Shown here: in pieces, positions 26,862 to 35,713 of the stretch
Layout of the letters: each line of letters starts with the position of its first letter
Numbering within the stretch: position 1 is the first letter of the stretch
Assembly (NCBI RefSeq): GCF_902859945.1
Contig: NZ_CADIKL010000042.1
Location: 1 to 64,000 of the forward strand
DNA: 64,000 bases
Origin: Paraburkholderia caffeinitolerans
GTDB taxonomy: Bacteria; Pseudomonadota; Gammaproteobacteria; Burkholderiales; Burkholderiaceae
Reading direction: 5' to 3'
Made by a program: the position numbers and the translations under genes
Notes under the pieces: generated by a model
Database searches by the model: none
What the model was told of the DNA's origin: nothing
What the model saw: the letters and a program-made list of their open reading frames with translations, nothing else

Positions 26862-27779
26862 ATGTTGAAGCAGCGAACCATCAAATCGATCGTGAAGACG
26901 GTCGGCATCGGCCTGCATTCGGGCCGCAAGGTCGATCTGACGCTACGCCCGGCGGCGCCGGACACGGGCATCGTGTTTTCGCGCGTGGATTTGCCGACAC
27001 CGGTGGACATCCCCGCGTCGGCGATGTCGATCGGCGATACGCGTCTGGCTTCTGTGCTGCAGAAAGACGGCGCCCGCGTTTCGACGGTCGAGCACCTGAT
27101 GTCCGCGTGCGCGGGCCTTGGTATCGACAATCTCTATATCGACGTCACGGCGGAAGAGATTCCGATCATGGACGGCAGCGCATCGTCGTTCGTGTTCCTG
27201 ATCCAGTCGGCCGGCATCGAAGAGCAGAACGCGCCCAAGAAGTTCATCAAGGTGAAGAAGCCCGTGGAAGTGCGCGACGGCGACAAGTTCGCCCGCCTCG
27301 ACCCGTATTTCGGCTTCAAGCTGAAGTTCACCATCGACTTCCGCCATCCGGCCGTCGACAAGACGGGCCAGGCGCTCGAAGTCGATTTCGCGAATACCTC
27401 GTATGTGCGCGAGATCGCGCGCGCGCGCACCTTCGGCTTCGCGCATGAAGTCGAGATGATGCGCGAGCTGGGCCTCGCGCGCGGCGGCAGCATGGACAAC
27501 GCGATCGTGCTGGACGAGTACCGCATCCTCAACAACGACGGCCTGCGCTACGACGACGAGTTCGTGAAGCACAAGATGCTCGACGCAATCGGCGACCTGT
27601 ATGTGGTGGGTCATCCGCTGCTGGCTTCGTACGATGCGTACAAGTCGGGCCATGGCCTGAACAACCTGTTGCTGCGCGAGTTGCTCGCGCATGAGGACGC
27701 GTACGAGATCGTCACGTTCGGCGACGCGCAAAAGGCGCCGCGCGGCTTCGGTTACGAGGCGCAAACGGCGTTTGCCTGA
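26862..27779 (+). CDS. lpxC: UDP-3-O-acyl-GlcNAc deacetylase LpxC
   Basis: A 305-residue zinc deacetylase that carries out the committed step of lipid A synthesis. The zinc ligands are visible: His78 in STVEHLMSA and the HKMLDAIGD motif (His and Asp) in the second half. MDGSASSFVFLI is also conserved. Length equals that of E. coli LpxC. Its place directly after the dcw cluster is conserved in many proteobacteria. It ends at a bidirectional terminator shared with dciA. In enterobacteria LpxC is controlled by FtsH proteolysis; that cannot be judged here. Confidence 0.97.
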   Translation: MLKQRTIKSIVKTVGIGLHSGRKVDLTLRPAAPDTGIVFSRVDLPTPVDIPASAMSIGDTRLASVLQKDGARVSTVEHLMSACAGLGIDNLYIDVTAEEIPIMDGSASSFVFLIQSAGIEEQNAPKKFIKVKKPVEVRDGDKFARLDPYFGFKLKFTIDFRHPAVDKTGQALEVDFANTSYVREIARARTFGFAHEVEMMRELGLARGGSMDNAIVLDEYRILNNDGLRYDDEFVKHKMLDAIGDLYVVGHPLLASYDAYKSGHGLNNLLLRELLAHEDAYEIVTFGDAQKAPRGFGYEAQTAFA

Positions 27780-27835
27780 TGTTTTTGTGACATTTGCCTG
27801 ATTCGCACGCCGGGTTTTTGCCTCGGTCGTGCAAC

Positions 27836-27866
27836 AAAAAAGGGTGGCCTGATGCCGCCCTTTTTT
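27836..27866. terminator. Bidirectional terminator between lpxC and dciA
   Basis: AAAAAAGGGTGGC and GCCGCCCTTTTTT form a stem with one G-U pair and a CTGAT loop, with T-runs on both strands. It lies between two converging genes. Confidence 0.88.
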
Positions 27867-27884
27867 ATTTTCACTTTGGCTTGC

Positions 27885-28445
27885 TTAGCGCCGCTTCAAA
27901 TGGCGTGCAGCCATCTTTGCGAGCGCTTCCTGCAGCGGGGAGGGCGGCAGGTTCTCACTGAGCGTGGCGAGCGCGGCGGCGCCTGCCGGCGTCATGCGCG
28001 CCTGCTTCGGCAAGGGCGCGTCTTTCACGGCCTGCGGGCGCACGCGGATGCGTACACCATCCAGCGCCCAGCCACGCGCCTGCAAATCGGCCACGAGGCG
28101 CGGCTCGAGGTGCCGCAGTCGTGCAGCGAGCGCGTTGTGCGCTGCGAACAGGGCGAGCTTGCCGTCTTTGATGAAGCCCGGTTCCACACTCGCGGCCAGA
28201 TAGTCGGGCAGCAGCGCGTCGAGATCGCGCTGGATCGCCGCGATCTGCTCGACGCCGGCGCGCAGTGGGGCGAATGCGTCCGTGCGGCTCAGGACTTCGG
28301 TGAGCGGCTGCGGCGCGCGCCGCGACGAAAATTTGCGCGATTTACCCGACCTGGCAGCAGGGCCTGACGGACCCGAGGCGCTTGAAGTGCGCGCAGTAGC
28401 GGCAACTGCGGCATCTGGCCTTGAAAACGGCGAAAAACGGCTCAT
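27885..28445 (-). CDS. dciA: DUF721 protein, DciA-type replicative helicase loader
   Basis: A 186-residue DUF721 protein. DciA is the ancestral partner that loads DnaB helicase in bacteria lacking DnaC. The conserved part runs from about residue 45 (PLTEVLSRTDAFAPLRAG) to about residue 120 and carries the fold of the DciA KH-like domain. The N-terminal part is Ala/Ser-rich and the C-terminal 40 residues are basic. The ATG at 28445 (MSRFSPF) is chosen; an upstream ATG at 28490 is possible because neither has a strong Shine-Dalgarno sequence. The position between lpxC and secA is conserved in Burkholderiales. Confidence 0.82.
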   Translation of the reverse strand: MSRFSPFSRPDAAVAATARTSSASGPSGPAARSGKSRKFSSRRAPQPLTEVLSRTDAFAPLRAGVEQIAAIQRDLDALLPDYLAASVEPGFIKDGKLALFAAHNALAARLRHLEPRLVADLQARGWALDGVRIRVRPQAVKDAPLPKQARMTPAGAAALATLSENLPPSPLQEALAKMAARHLKRR

Positions 28446-28859
28446 GTGAGGGCTAGATAAGGCGCGCGGGCTGCGCGATGTGATTGTCATTGTAGCCTGC
28501 GCACTTTGCCTTAACGCGCCTTGCCGCCGTTCGGCCAGGACCGTCTGGCAGCAAGCCGCCGAGCCATGCGGGACGAATGTGCCGGCCGGCCGCTTCAGGG
28601 GCTCGCGAGGCGCGTCAGCGCGGGCATTGCGCGCGGCGTCCTTCAACCGGCCGACACCGGCGGTAACCAGGGCGCGTGCTAAAATGCCCGATTCGAATCC
28701 ACCAATTTGGGCTTAAGCCGCCGAGGTCCTTCCGATCCGGGTGCGTGGCGCGAGAATCGTTTGCAAACCCGGCGCAATCCGGGGGCTGAACAAGCCGCAA
28801 GCGCCGCAAGCGAACTGCGCAGGAATCCCGACCGAAGCCGCGACGCAGACACCGATCCG
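28446..28859. other. dciA-secA divergent intergenic region
   Basis: 414 GC-rich bases. TAAAAT at 28680-28685 could be a -10 for secA, without a clear -35. The in-frame upstream reading of secA has no family similarity. No SecM-like regulator is recognised. The dciA promoter should lie in the left part, but I cannot fix it. Confidence 0.45.
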
Positions 28860-31667
28860 ATGACCACCGGTTTCTTACAGAAAATCTTTGGCAGCCGCAA
28901 TCAGCGCCTGATCAAGCAATATCAGAAGAAGGTCGCGGCGATCAACGCGCTCGAACCGACGATCGAGCAATACACCGACCAGCAACTGCGCGCCAAAACG
29001 GCTGAGTTTCGCGAGCGCGTGGCCAATGGCACGTCGCTCGACGAACTTCTGCCCGAAGCGTTTGCCGTCTGCCGCGAGGCCAGCAAGCGCGTGCTGAAAA
29101 TGCGCCACTTCGACGTGCAACTGATCGGCGGCATGGTGCTGCACTACGGCAAGATCGCAGAAATGCGCACCGGCGAAGGCAAGACGCTGGTCGCCACGTT
29201 GCCCGTGTATCTGAACGCGCTGTCAGGGCGCGGCGTGCACGTGGTCACGGTGAACGACTACCTCGCCCAGCGCGACGCCGAGTGGATGGCGCGTCTGTAC
29301 AACTTCCTCGGCCTGTCCGTCGGCATCAATCTGTCGCAGATGGACCACGCCATGAAGCAGGAGGCGTACGCGTCGGACATCACCTACGGCACGAACAACG
29401 AGTTCGGCTTCGACTATCTGCGCGACAACATGGTCTACGAGACCGAGGCGCGCGTGCAGCGCGCGCTGAACTTCGCCGTGGTCGACGAAGTGGACTCGAT
29501 CCTGATCGACGAAGCGCGTACGCCGCTCATCATCTCGGGCCAGGCCGAAGATCACACCGAGCTTTACGTGCGCATGAACGCGCTGCCTCCTCTGCTCGAA
29601 CGCCAGATCGGCGAAGAGAAGGCCGACGGCACGGGCGTCGAAAAGCCGGGCGACTACACGCTCGACGAAAAGGCGCGCCAGGTGTTCCTCACCGAATCGG
29701 GCCACGAGAAGGCTGAGCGCCTGCTCTCCGAGTGGGGGCTGATCGGCCAGGGCGAGAGCCTCTATGCCGCGCAGAACATCACGCTGATGCACCACGTGTA
29801 CGCCGCGCTGCGCGCGCACACACTGTTCTTCAAGGATCAGCACTACGTGGTGCAGAACGGCGAAGTGGTCATCGTCGACGAATTCACGGGCCGCCTGATG
29901 TCGGGCCGCCGCTGGTCGGATGGCCTGCACCAGGCCGTGGAAGCGAAGGAGCACGTGAAGATCCAGAGCGAGAACCAGACGCTCGCTTCGATCACGTTCC
30001 AGAACTACTTCCGCATGTACGCGAAGCTTTCGGGCATGACCGGCACGGCCGATACCGAAGCGTACGAATTCAACGAGATCTACGGGCTCGAGACGGTCGT
30101 GATCCCGACCAACCGCACGCCCAAGCGGATCGACAAGCAGGACCAGATATACAAGACCGCGAAGGAGCGCTATGACGCGGTGATCCGCGATATCCGCGAT
30201 TGCCACGAGCGCGGGCAGCCGGTGCTGGTCGGCACGACGTCGATCGAGAACTCCGAGGTGCTGGCCGACCTGCTCGTGAAGGCCGGTCTGCCGCACGAGG
30301 TGCTCAACGCGAAGCAGCACGCACGCGAAGCAGCCATCGTGGCCGAAGCGGGGCGCCCGAAGCGCATCACCATCGCCACCAACATGGCGGGCCGCGGCAC
30401 CGACATCGTGCTGGGCGGCAACGCGGAGAAGCAGGCCGCGTTCATCGAAGTCGACGAGGCGATTCCCGCCGACGAAAAGGCGCGCCGCATCCAGCAGCTC
30501 CACGACGAATGGCAGACGCTGCACGATCAGGTGAAGGCCGCGGGCGGCCTGCACATCATCGGCACCGAGCGCCACGAGTCGCGCCGTATCGACAACCAGT
30601 TGCGCGGCCGTGCGGGCCGCCAGGGCGACCCGGGTTCGTCGCGCTTCTATCTGTCGCTCGAAGACCCGCTGCTGCGCATTTTCGCTGGCGACCGCGTGCG
30701 CGCGATCATGGACCGCCTCAAGATGCCCGAAGGCGAGGCAATCGAGGCGGGCATCGTCACGCGCTCGATCGAGTCGGCGCAGCGCAAGGTCGAAGCGCGC
30801 AACTTCGACATCCGCAAGCAACTGCTCGAATACGACGACGTTTCGAACGACCAGCGCAAGGTGATCTACCAGCAGCGCAACGAGTTGCTCGAAGCGAACG
30901 ACATCACCGAAACCATCGGTGCGATGCGTCATGGCGTGATCACCGACATCGTGCATCAGTTCGTGCCGCAGGGCAGCATTGAAGAGCAGTGGGACGTGCC
31001 CGAGCTCGAAGAAGTGCTGCGTAACGAGTGGCAGCTCGACCTCGCGATTCAGGAGATGATCAACGAGTCGTCGTCGATCGACGCCGACGAGATTCTCGAA
31101 GCCGTGCTTGCCGCCGCTGACGAAGCCTATGAGCAGAAGGTCGCGCTCGTGGGCCGCGAATCGTTTAGCGCGTTCGAGCGCTCGGTCATGCTGCAGACGC
31201 TTGACCGCAGCTGGCGCGAGCACCTCGCGGCGCTCGACCATCTGCGTCAGGGCATTCACCTGCGCGGCTATGCGCAGAAGAACCCGAAGCAGGAGTACAA
31301 GCGCGAGGCGTTCGAACTGTTCGCCGCGATGCTCGACGCCGTGAAAACGGAAGTCACGCGCATCGTCATGAACGTGCAGATCCAGTCGCCGCAGCAACTC
31401 GAAGAAGCCGCCGAGCAGATTGAAGAGCAGGCGGGGCATCTGGAGAACGTCGAATTCCGTCACGCCGAATTCGCCGAAGCGGAAGCCGCGCCTACGGCCG
31501 CCGGGCCCGTCGCGGCAGACGCCGCAGCGGCCATGGTCGGCGCGGCCATGACCCACGCGCACGCCGCCATGCCGGACGGCCAGGACGTGCCGAAGGTTGG
31601 CCGCAACGATCCGTGCCCGTGCGGCAGCGGCAAGAAGTACAAGCAGTGCCACGGCAAGATCTCGTGA
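28860..31667 (+). CDS. secA: Preprotein translocase ATPase SecA
   Basis: A 935-residue motor ATPase that drives proteins through SecYEG. MTTGFLQKIFGSRNQR is the usual start. Walker A is in MRTGEGKTLVATL near residue 105, the DEAD-like box is VVDEVDSILIDEAR, and motif VI is in RRIDNQLRGRAGRQGDPG. The preprotein cross-linking and helical scaffold domains are of normal length. The C-terminus has the SecB- and zinc-binding tail CPCGSGKKYKQCHG after an Ala-rich linker. A terminator follows before argJ. Confidence 0.98.
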   Translation: MTTGFLQKIFGSRNQRLIKQYQKKVAAINALEPTIEQYTDQQLRAKTAEFRERVANGTSLDELLPEAFAVCREASKRVLKMRHFDVQLIGGMVLHYGKIAEMRTGEGKTLVATLPVYLNALSGRGVHVVTVNDYLAQRDAEWMARLYNFLGLSVGINLSQMDHAMKQEAYASDITYGTNNEFGFDYLRDNMVYETEARVQRALNFAVVDEVDSILIDEARTPLIISGQAEDHTELYVRMNALPPLLERQIGEEKADGTGVEKPGDYTLDEKARQVFLTESGHEKAERLLSEWGLIGQGESLYAAQNITLMHHVYAALRAHTLFFKDQHYVVQNGEVVIVDEFTGRLMSGRRWSDGLHQAVEAKEHVKIQSENQTLASITFQNYFRMYAKLSGMTGTADTEAYEFNEIYGLETVVIPTNRTPKRIDKQDQIYKTAKERYDAVIRDIRDCHERGQPVLVGTTSIENSEVLADLLVKAGLPHEVLNAKQHAREAAIVAEAGRPKRITIATNMAGRGTDIVLGGNAEKQAAFIEVDEAIPADEKARRIQQLHDEWQTLHDQVKAAGGLHIIGTERHESRRIDNQLRGRAGRQGDPGSSRFYLSLEDPLLRIFAGDRVRAIMDRLKMPEGEAIEAGIVTRSIESAQRKVEARNFDIRKQLLEYDDVSNDQRKVIYQQRNELLEANDITETIGAMRHGVITDIVHQFVPQGSIEEQWDVPELEEVLRNEWQLDLAIQEMINESSSIDADEILEAVLAAADEAYEQKVALVGRESFSAFERSVMLQTLDRSWREHLAALDHLRQGIHLRGYAQKNPKQEYKREAFELFAAMLDAVKTEVTRIVMNVQIQSPQQLEEAAEQIEEQAGHLENVEFRHAEFAEAEAAPTAAGPVAADAAAAMVGAAMTHAHAAMPDGQDVPKVGRNDPCPCGSGKKYKQCHGKIS

Positions 31668-31744
31668 TGGGCTTCGCGGCGTGTGCATGTTTTGCACGGT
31701 GCTCGCCGCTCGCCGCATGACGCGGTTTGACCGTTGATTCCGGT

Positions 31745-31773
31745 GGCCCGCGCTTTTGCGGGCCTTGTCTTTT
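31745..31773 (+). terminator. Intrinsic terminator after secA
   Basis: GGCCCGC (31745-31751) pairs with GCGGGCC (31758-31764) around GCTTTT, followed by TTGTCTTTT. Confidence 0.78.
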
Positions 31774-31840
31774 GAATCCCGAATGCCGGCCCGGCTGACA
31801 GACGCCGTGGCCGGCATTGCCTTTTCGACAGGTCGCCAAC

Positions 31841-33082
31841 ATGGCTGTCAATTTCCCCTCGATCGATCCCGCACAACTTCATCCGGTCGCCGGCGTGACG
31901 CTCGGCTGGGCGGAAGCCAACATCCGCAAGCCCAACCGCAAGGACGTATTGGTGATTTCCGTCGATGAAGGCGCAAGCGTCGCGGGCGTGTTCACGCTCA
32001 ATCGCTTCTGCGCCGCGCCGGTGACGGTGTGCCGCGAGCACCTCGAGAAGGTGCGTGCGGGCGGCAAGGGGATCCGTGCGCTGGTCATCAACACGGGCAA
32101 TGCCAACGCGGGTACCGGCGAGCCGGGTCTCGTGAATACGCGCGAAACCTGCGACGAACTCGCGCGCCTCGCGGGCATCGAGCCCTCGCAGGTGCTGCCG
32201 TTCTCCACCGGCGTGATTCTGGAGCCGCTGCCGATCGAGCGCCTGAAGGCCGGCCTGCCGGCTGCGCTCGCGAACCGCAAGGCCGCGAACTGGTACGACG
32301 CCGCCCAGGCGATCATGACGACCGACACGTTGCCGAAGGCCGTGTCGCATCAGGTCGCGATCGACGGCCACACGGTCACGCTCACGGGCATCAGCAAGGG
32401 CGCGGGCATGATCAAGCCGAACATGGCGACCATGCTCGGCTTCCTCGCGTTCGACGCGAACGTCGCGCAACCGGTGCTCGACGAACTCGTGAAGTACGTG
32501 GCGGACCGCTCGTTCAACTGCATCACGATCGACGGCGACACCTCGACCAACGACTCGTTCATTCTGATCGCCTCGGGCAAGTCGAGCCTGCCCGCGATCA
32601 CCTCGACGGATTCGCCCGCCTACGCCGCGCTGCGCGACGCCGTGACCGAAACCGCGCAGACGCTCTCGCAACTGATCGTGCGCGACGGCGAAGGCGCGAC
32701 CAAGTTCATGACCGTGCAGGTGGAAGGCGGCAAGGACGTGGCCGAGTGCCGCCAGATCGCCTACGCGATTGGCCACTCGCCGCTTGTGAAGACCGCGTTC
32801 TACGCATCGGATCCCAACCTGGGCCGCATTCTGGCCGCTATCGGCTATGCGGGCGTGACGGATCTCGATGTCGAAAAGATCGACCTCTATCTCGACGACG
32901 TGCTCGTCGCCAAGGCCGGTGGGCGCAACCCCGACTACCGCGAGGAAGACGGCCAGCGCGTGATGAAGAAGAGTGAGATTCTGATCCGCGTGCTGCTTGG
33001 CCGTGGCGATGCGCAAGCCACCGTGTGGACCTGCGATCTGTCGCATGACTACGTGAGCATTAACGCCGACTATCGTTCTTAA
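31841..33082 (+). CDS. argJ: Bifunctional ornithine acetyltransferase / N-acetylglutamate synthase
   Basis: A 413-residue enzyme that recycles the acetyl group from N-acetylornithine to glutamate in arginine synthesis. It self-cleaves before a conserved Thr: the KPNMATMLGFLAFD motif is present, so alpha and beta chains of about 190 and 220 residues are expected. TGNANAGTG and GDTSTNDSF are also conserved. The start at 31841 fits the usual MAVNFPSID N-terminus; the upstream in-frame ATG at 31817 lacks conservation. The DUF815 gene follows after 2 bases. Confidence 0.95.
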   Translation: MAVNFPSIDPAQLHPVAGVTLGWAEANIRKPNRKDVLVISVDEGASVAGVFTLNRFCAAPVTVCREHLEKVRAGGKGIRALVINTGNANAGTGEPGLVNTRETCDELARLAGIEPSQVLPFSTGVILEPLPIERLKAGLPAALANRKAANWYDAAQAIMTTDTLPKAVSHQVAIDGHTVTLTGISKGAGMIKPNMATMLGFLAFDANVAQPVLDELVKYVADRSFNCITIDGDTSTNDSFILIASGKSSLPAITSTDSPAYAALRDAVTETAQTLSQLIVRDGEGATKFMTVQVEGGKDVAECRQIAYAIGHSPLVKTAFYASDPNLGRILAAIGYAGVTDLDVEKIDLYLDDVLVAKAGGRNPDYREEDGQRVMKKSEILIRVLLGRGDAQATVWTCDLSHDYVSINADYRS

Positions 33083-33084
33083 TC

Positions 33085-33957
33085 ATGGACAAGCTCGAAC
33101 AGTTTCTAACCCGTGCCGAAGCGCTGCTCGGCCGCCTCGAATCCGTGCTGCCGCCGGCCTCGCCCGAAGTCGACTGGAACGCGGCAGTCGCGTTTCGCTG
33201 GCGCAAGCGCCAGGGGCGCGGTTACCTGCAGCCGGTGCCGGCCATCTCGACGATCTCGCTCGACGACTTGCAGAACATCGATCGCCAGAAGGGCCTCATC
33301 GACCGCAACACGCGCCAGTTCGTGCAGAAGAAGCCCGCGAACAACGTGCTGCTGACGGGCGCGCGCGGCACCGGCAAGTCGTCGCTCATCAAAGCCTGCC
33401 TGAACGCGTATGCGCAAGACGGCCTGCGCCTGATCGAAGTCGACAAGGACGATCTGCATGATCTCGGCGATATCGTCGATCTGATCTCGACGCGCCCCGA
33501 GCGCTTCATCGTGTTCTGCGACGACCTCTCGTTCGAAGAGGGCGAGTCGGGCTACAAGGCGCTGAAGGTGGCGCTGGACGGCTCCGTGGCCGCCCAGGGC
33601 GACAACGTGCTGATCTACGCGACCTCGAACCGCCGCCATCTGCTGCCCGAGTACATGAGCGACAACGAGTCGTACAAGCACATGCCCGACGGCGAGATTC
33701 ATCCGGGCGAAGTGGTGGAAGAGAAGATTTCGCTTTCCGAGCGCTTTGGCCTTTGGGTGAGCTTCTATCCGTTCAAGCAGGACGACTATCTGACGATCGT
33801 TGGCCACTGGCTGCGCCACTTCGGCTGTGGCGATGCCGAGGTCGAATCGGCGCGCGGCGATGCGCTCGTCTGGGCGCTGGAGCGCGGTTCGCGCTCGGGC
33901 CGGGTGGCGTGGCAGTTCGCGCGTGACTGGTCGGGCAAGAAGGCGCCAGAGGCGTGA
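33085..33957 (+). CDS. DUF815-family AAA+ ATPase, function unknown
   Basis: A 290-residue P-loop ATPase of the DUF815 family. Walker A is GARGTGKSSLIKA near residue 90, Walker B is in FIVFCDDLSFEEGE, and a sensor-like ATSNRRHLLPEYM follows, so it has the order of an AAA+ module. The N-terminal 60 residues are predicted helical. The gene lies 2 bases after argJ and its stop overlaps the Nudix gene, so the three are probably co-transcribed. The biological role is not established as far as I know. Confidence 0.85.
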   Translation: MDKLEQFLTRAEALLGRLESVLPPASPEVDWNAAVAFRWRKRQGRGYLQPVPAISTISLDDLQNIDRQKGLIDRNTRQFVQKKPANNVLLTGARGTGKSSLIKACLNAYAQDGLRLIEVDKDDLHDLGDIVDLISTRPERFIVFCDDLSFEEGESGYKALKVALDGSVAAQGDNVLIYATSNRRHLLPEYMSDNESYKHMPDGEIHPGEVVEEKISLSERFGLWVSFYPFKQDDYLTIVGHWLRHFGCGDAEVESARGDALVWALERGSRSGRVAWQFARDWSGKKAPEA

Positions 33958-34385
33958 GCGGCATGAGCGGCATGAGCGATCAGACAAAGGATCCGGCGCG
34001 CCCGGTGACGGACGTTGCCGTGGGCGTGCTGGTGCAGCCCGATGGCCGCTATCTGCTGGCGCAGCGGCCCGAAGGCAAGCCTTATGCAGGCTACTGGGAA
34101 TTCCCGGGCGGCAAGCTGGAAAAGGGTGAATCCGTCGAGGCCGCGCTTGCGCGCGAGCTGCACGAGGAACTGGGTATCGACGTGAAAGCGTGCCACCTGT
34201 GGCATACGCTCGAGCACGACTACCCGCACGCCTACGTGCGGCTCTACTTCTGCAAGGTAACGGAGTGGAGCGGCGAGCCGCATGGGCGTGAGGGCCAGGC
34301 GTTCGTCTGGCAATCGCTGCCTGCGAGTGTCGAGCCGCTCTTGCCTGCGACCATTCCTGTGCTGGAGTGGCTGGCGGCAGAGTAA
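33954..34385 (+). CDS. mutT: MutT-like Nudix hydrolase (8-oxo-dGTP diphosphatase)
   Basis: A 143-residue Nudix protein. The Nudix box GGKLEKGESVEAALARELHE continues to ELGI with all expected Glu residues, and the context EFPGGK is typical of MutT, which removes oxidised dGTP from the nucleotide pool. The short length and lack of other domains fit. GTG at 33954 overlaps the stop of the ATPase gene; ATGs at 33963 and 33972 are alternative starts. A bidirectional terminator follows. Confidence 0.85.
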   Translation: MSGMSGMSDQTKDPARPVTDVAVGVLVQPDGRYLLAQRPEGKPYAGYWEFPGGKLEKGESVEAALARELHEELGIDVKACHLWHTLEHDYPHAYVRLYFCKVTEWSGEPHGREGQAFVWQSLPASVEPLLPATIPVLEWLAAE

Positions 34386-34405
34386 TCCCGCTTCGCCAGA
34401 AAGAC

Positions 34406-34445
34406 AAAAGCCGCTGCGCACACAACGTGCAGCGGCTTTTTTTGC
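34406..34445. terminator. Bidirectional terminator between mutT and yacG
   Basis: AAAAGCCGCTGC and GCAGCGGCTTTT form a 12-bp stem, with T-runs on both strands, between two converging operons. Confidence 0.88.
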
Positions 34446-34495
34446 GCCCTGCGCAGGCGCTTTTGTGACTTGTACTGCTTGTGTATTGCGTGGGC

Positions 34496-34693
34496 TTACT
34501 GGCGCGTGTCTGTGGGCGGTGCTTCGTCGTCCGGCGGTGTATCGTCTTCGTTGCCGCCGATCCGGTACTTTTCGGCAGCCCACGCGCCAAGATCGATCTG
34601 TTTGCAGCGTTCGGAACAGAACGGGCGGAAGCGGTTTTCCGGCACCCAGCGGACATCTTTGCCGCAGGTCGGACATTTGACGACAGTGATCAT
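34496..34693 (-). CDS. yacG: DNA gyrase inhibitor YacG (zinc finger)
   Basis: A 65-residue protein. Four Cys bind zinc: CPTCGK at residues 7-10 and FCSERC near residue 26-30, followed by the family motif KQIDLGAWAAEKYRI. E. coli YacG binds GyrB and inhibits gyrase. The acidic C-terminal tail (EDDTPPDDEAPP) is typical. It is downstream of zapD in the same direction, as in E. coli (coaE-zapD-yacG). Confidence 0.93.
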   Translation of the reverse strand: MITVVKCPTCGKDVRWVPENRFRPFCSERCKQIDLGAWAAEKYRIGGNEDDTPPDDEAPPTDTRQ

Positions 34694-34747
34694 TCGTTAG
34701 ATTCGCAAGAACGACAAAAACCAGAGTGCTTCAGCAAGGTGCGCACT

Positions 34748-35503
34748 TCACAGGCTGCACAGCGTGAGCTGAAACGGCACGTCCTGGTCGACTGCACGCG
34801 GACGCAGATTGCCGTCCTGCACCGTAAATCGCACCCAGAGCATGTACTTGTTGGCACTCGCTTCGGGAATGACGTGCAATTCCGGTGCCACGCGAACCTG
34901 CATTAATTGATACGTGCGCCCAGACAGCATTTGCTGATAACTGCCCTGCATCGCCATGACCTTCGATGCCTGACCGGACTCCCTTGCAAGACGCAGCACG
35001 ATGCTCGCGGCGTCGCGCAGCGGCAAAAGGGGCGTGACCCACTTGGCGATATCCTGGCGGCGCTTGTCGGCATGCAACTGCTGCCAGGCGTAATACGAAG
35101 GCAGATCGAACTTGCAGGTGCCGCCCGGGATGATCGCTCGGCTGCGGATGCTGGTGAGCCATTCGTTGTCAGCAAGATGCTGGCCGGTCTTGCCCTGCAT
35201 CTGCGTGAGGCCCGCGAGCGTTTGCTCGATTTCACCAAGAACGGCTTCGAGCGCGTTCTGCTCGATGCCGGGATTGCCGCGGAACGGTGCGAGCGTCTGA
35301 CGTTGCCTTTCGAGTTCCTTCATGAGGTCCGACTTGAGGTCGGCGCGGCCTGCGACTTCCGCGATTTCGAAGAGCGTCGTGAGCGCAACGTGATGTTCCC
35401 TCGGATCCTCCTGGGTCAGGAAAAACGTGAAACGCTCGAAGAGATCTTCGAGGCGTAGCAGCGTCCGGATTCGCTCGTTGAAGGGATACTCGTAAAGAAT
35501 CAA
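34748..35503 (-). CDS. zapD: Z-ring associated protein ZapD
   Basis: A 251-residue cytoplasmic protein (YacF) that bundles FtsZ filaments by binding the FtsZ C-terminal peptide. LYEYPFNERIRTLLRLEDLF is the hallmark N-terminus. A TTG start at 35503 begins exactly there with GAGG in front; longer readings are not conserved. The all-alpha N-terminal part and beta-rich C-terminal part fit the known fold. It forms the cluster coaE-zapD-yacG; the FtsZ target is encoded about 10 kb away. Confidence 0.93.
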   Translation of the reverse strand: MILYEYPFNERIRTLLRLEDLFERFTFFLTQEDPREHHVALTTLFEIAEVAGRADLKSDLMKELERQRQTLAPFRGNPGIEQNALEAVLGEIEQTLAGLTQMQGKTGQHLADNEWLTSIRSRAIIPGGTCKFDLPSYYAWQQLHADKRRQDIAKWVTPLLPLRDAASIVLRLARESGQASKVMAMQGSYQQMLSGRTYQLMQVRVAPELHVIPEASANKYMLWVRFTVQDGNLRPRAVDQDVPFQLTLCSL

Positions 35504-35713
35504 GCGCGCTCGCCTCGGACGTGGTCGGTGAAGGATTGCAGCACATTCTAATGCCGCGAGTCTGCGGTCGCAATCGCGCGCCGCCCGCACAAGCGCTCAA
35601 TCCACGGCATTTTGCCGACGAATGTGCATTGCTTGCGCCGCGAAACGTCGAGTCTTGCTGCAACGCGCATCGCGTAGGCTTTGGCCAGCGGTTTTACCCT
35701 TCTTTACCCTTCG

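Noticed and set aside
29223..31817. 864-codon open frame antisense to secA
   Set aside because: Mirror frame of secA codon bias; no start signal or known domain.
31817..31840. Upstream ATG for argJ
   Set aside because: Adds eight unconserved residues; the ATG at 31841 matches the usual N-terminus.
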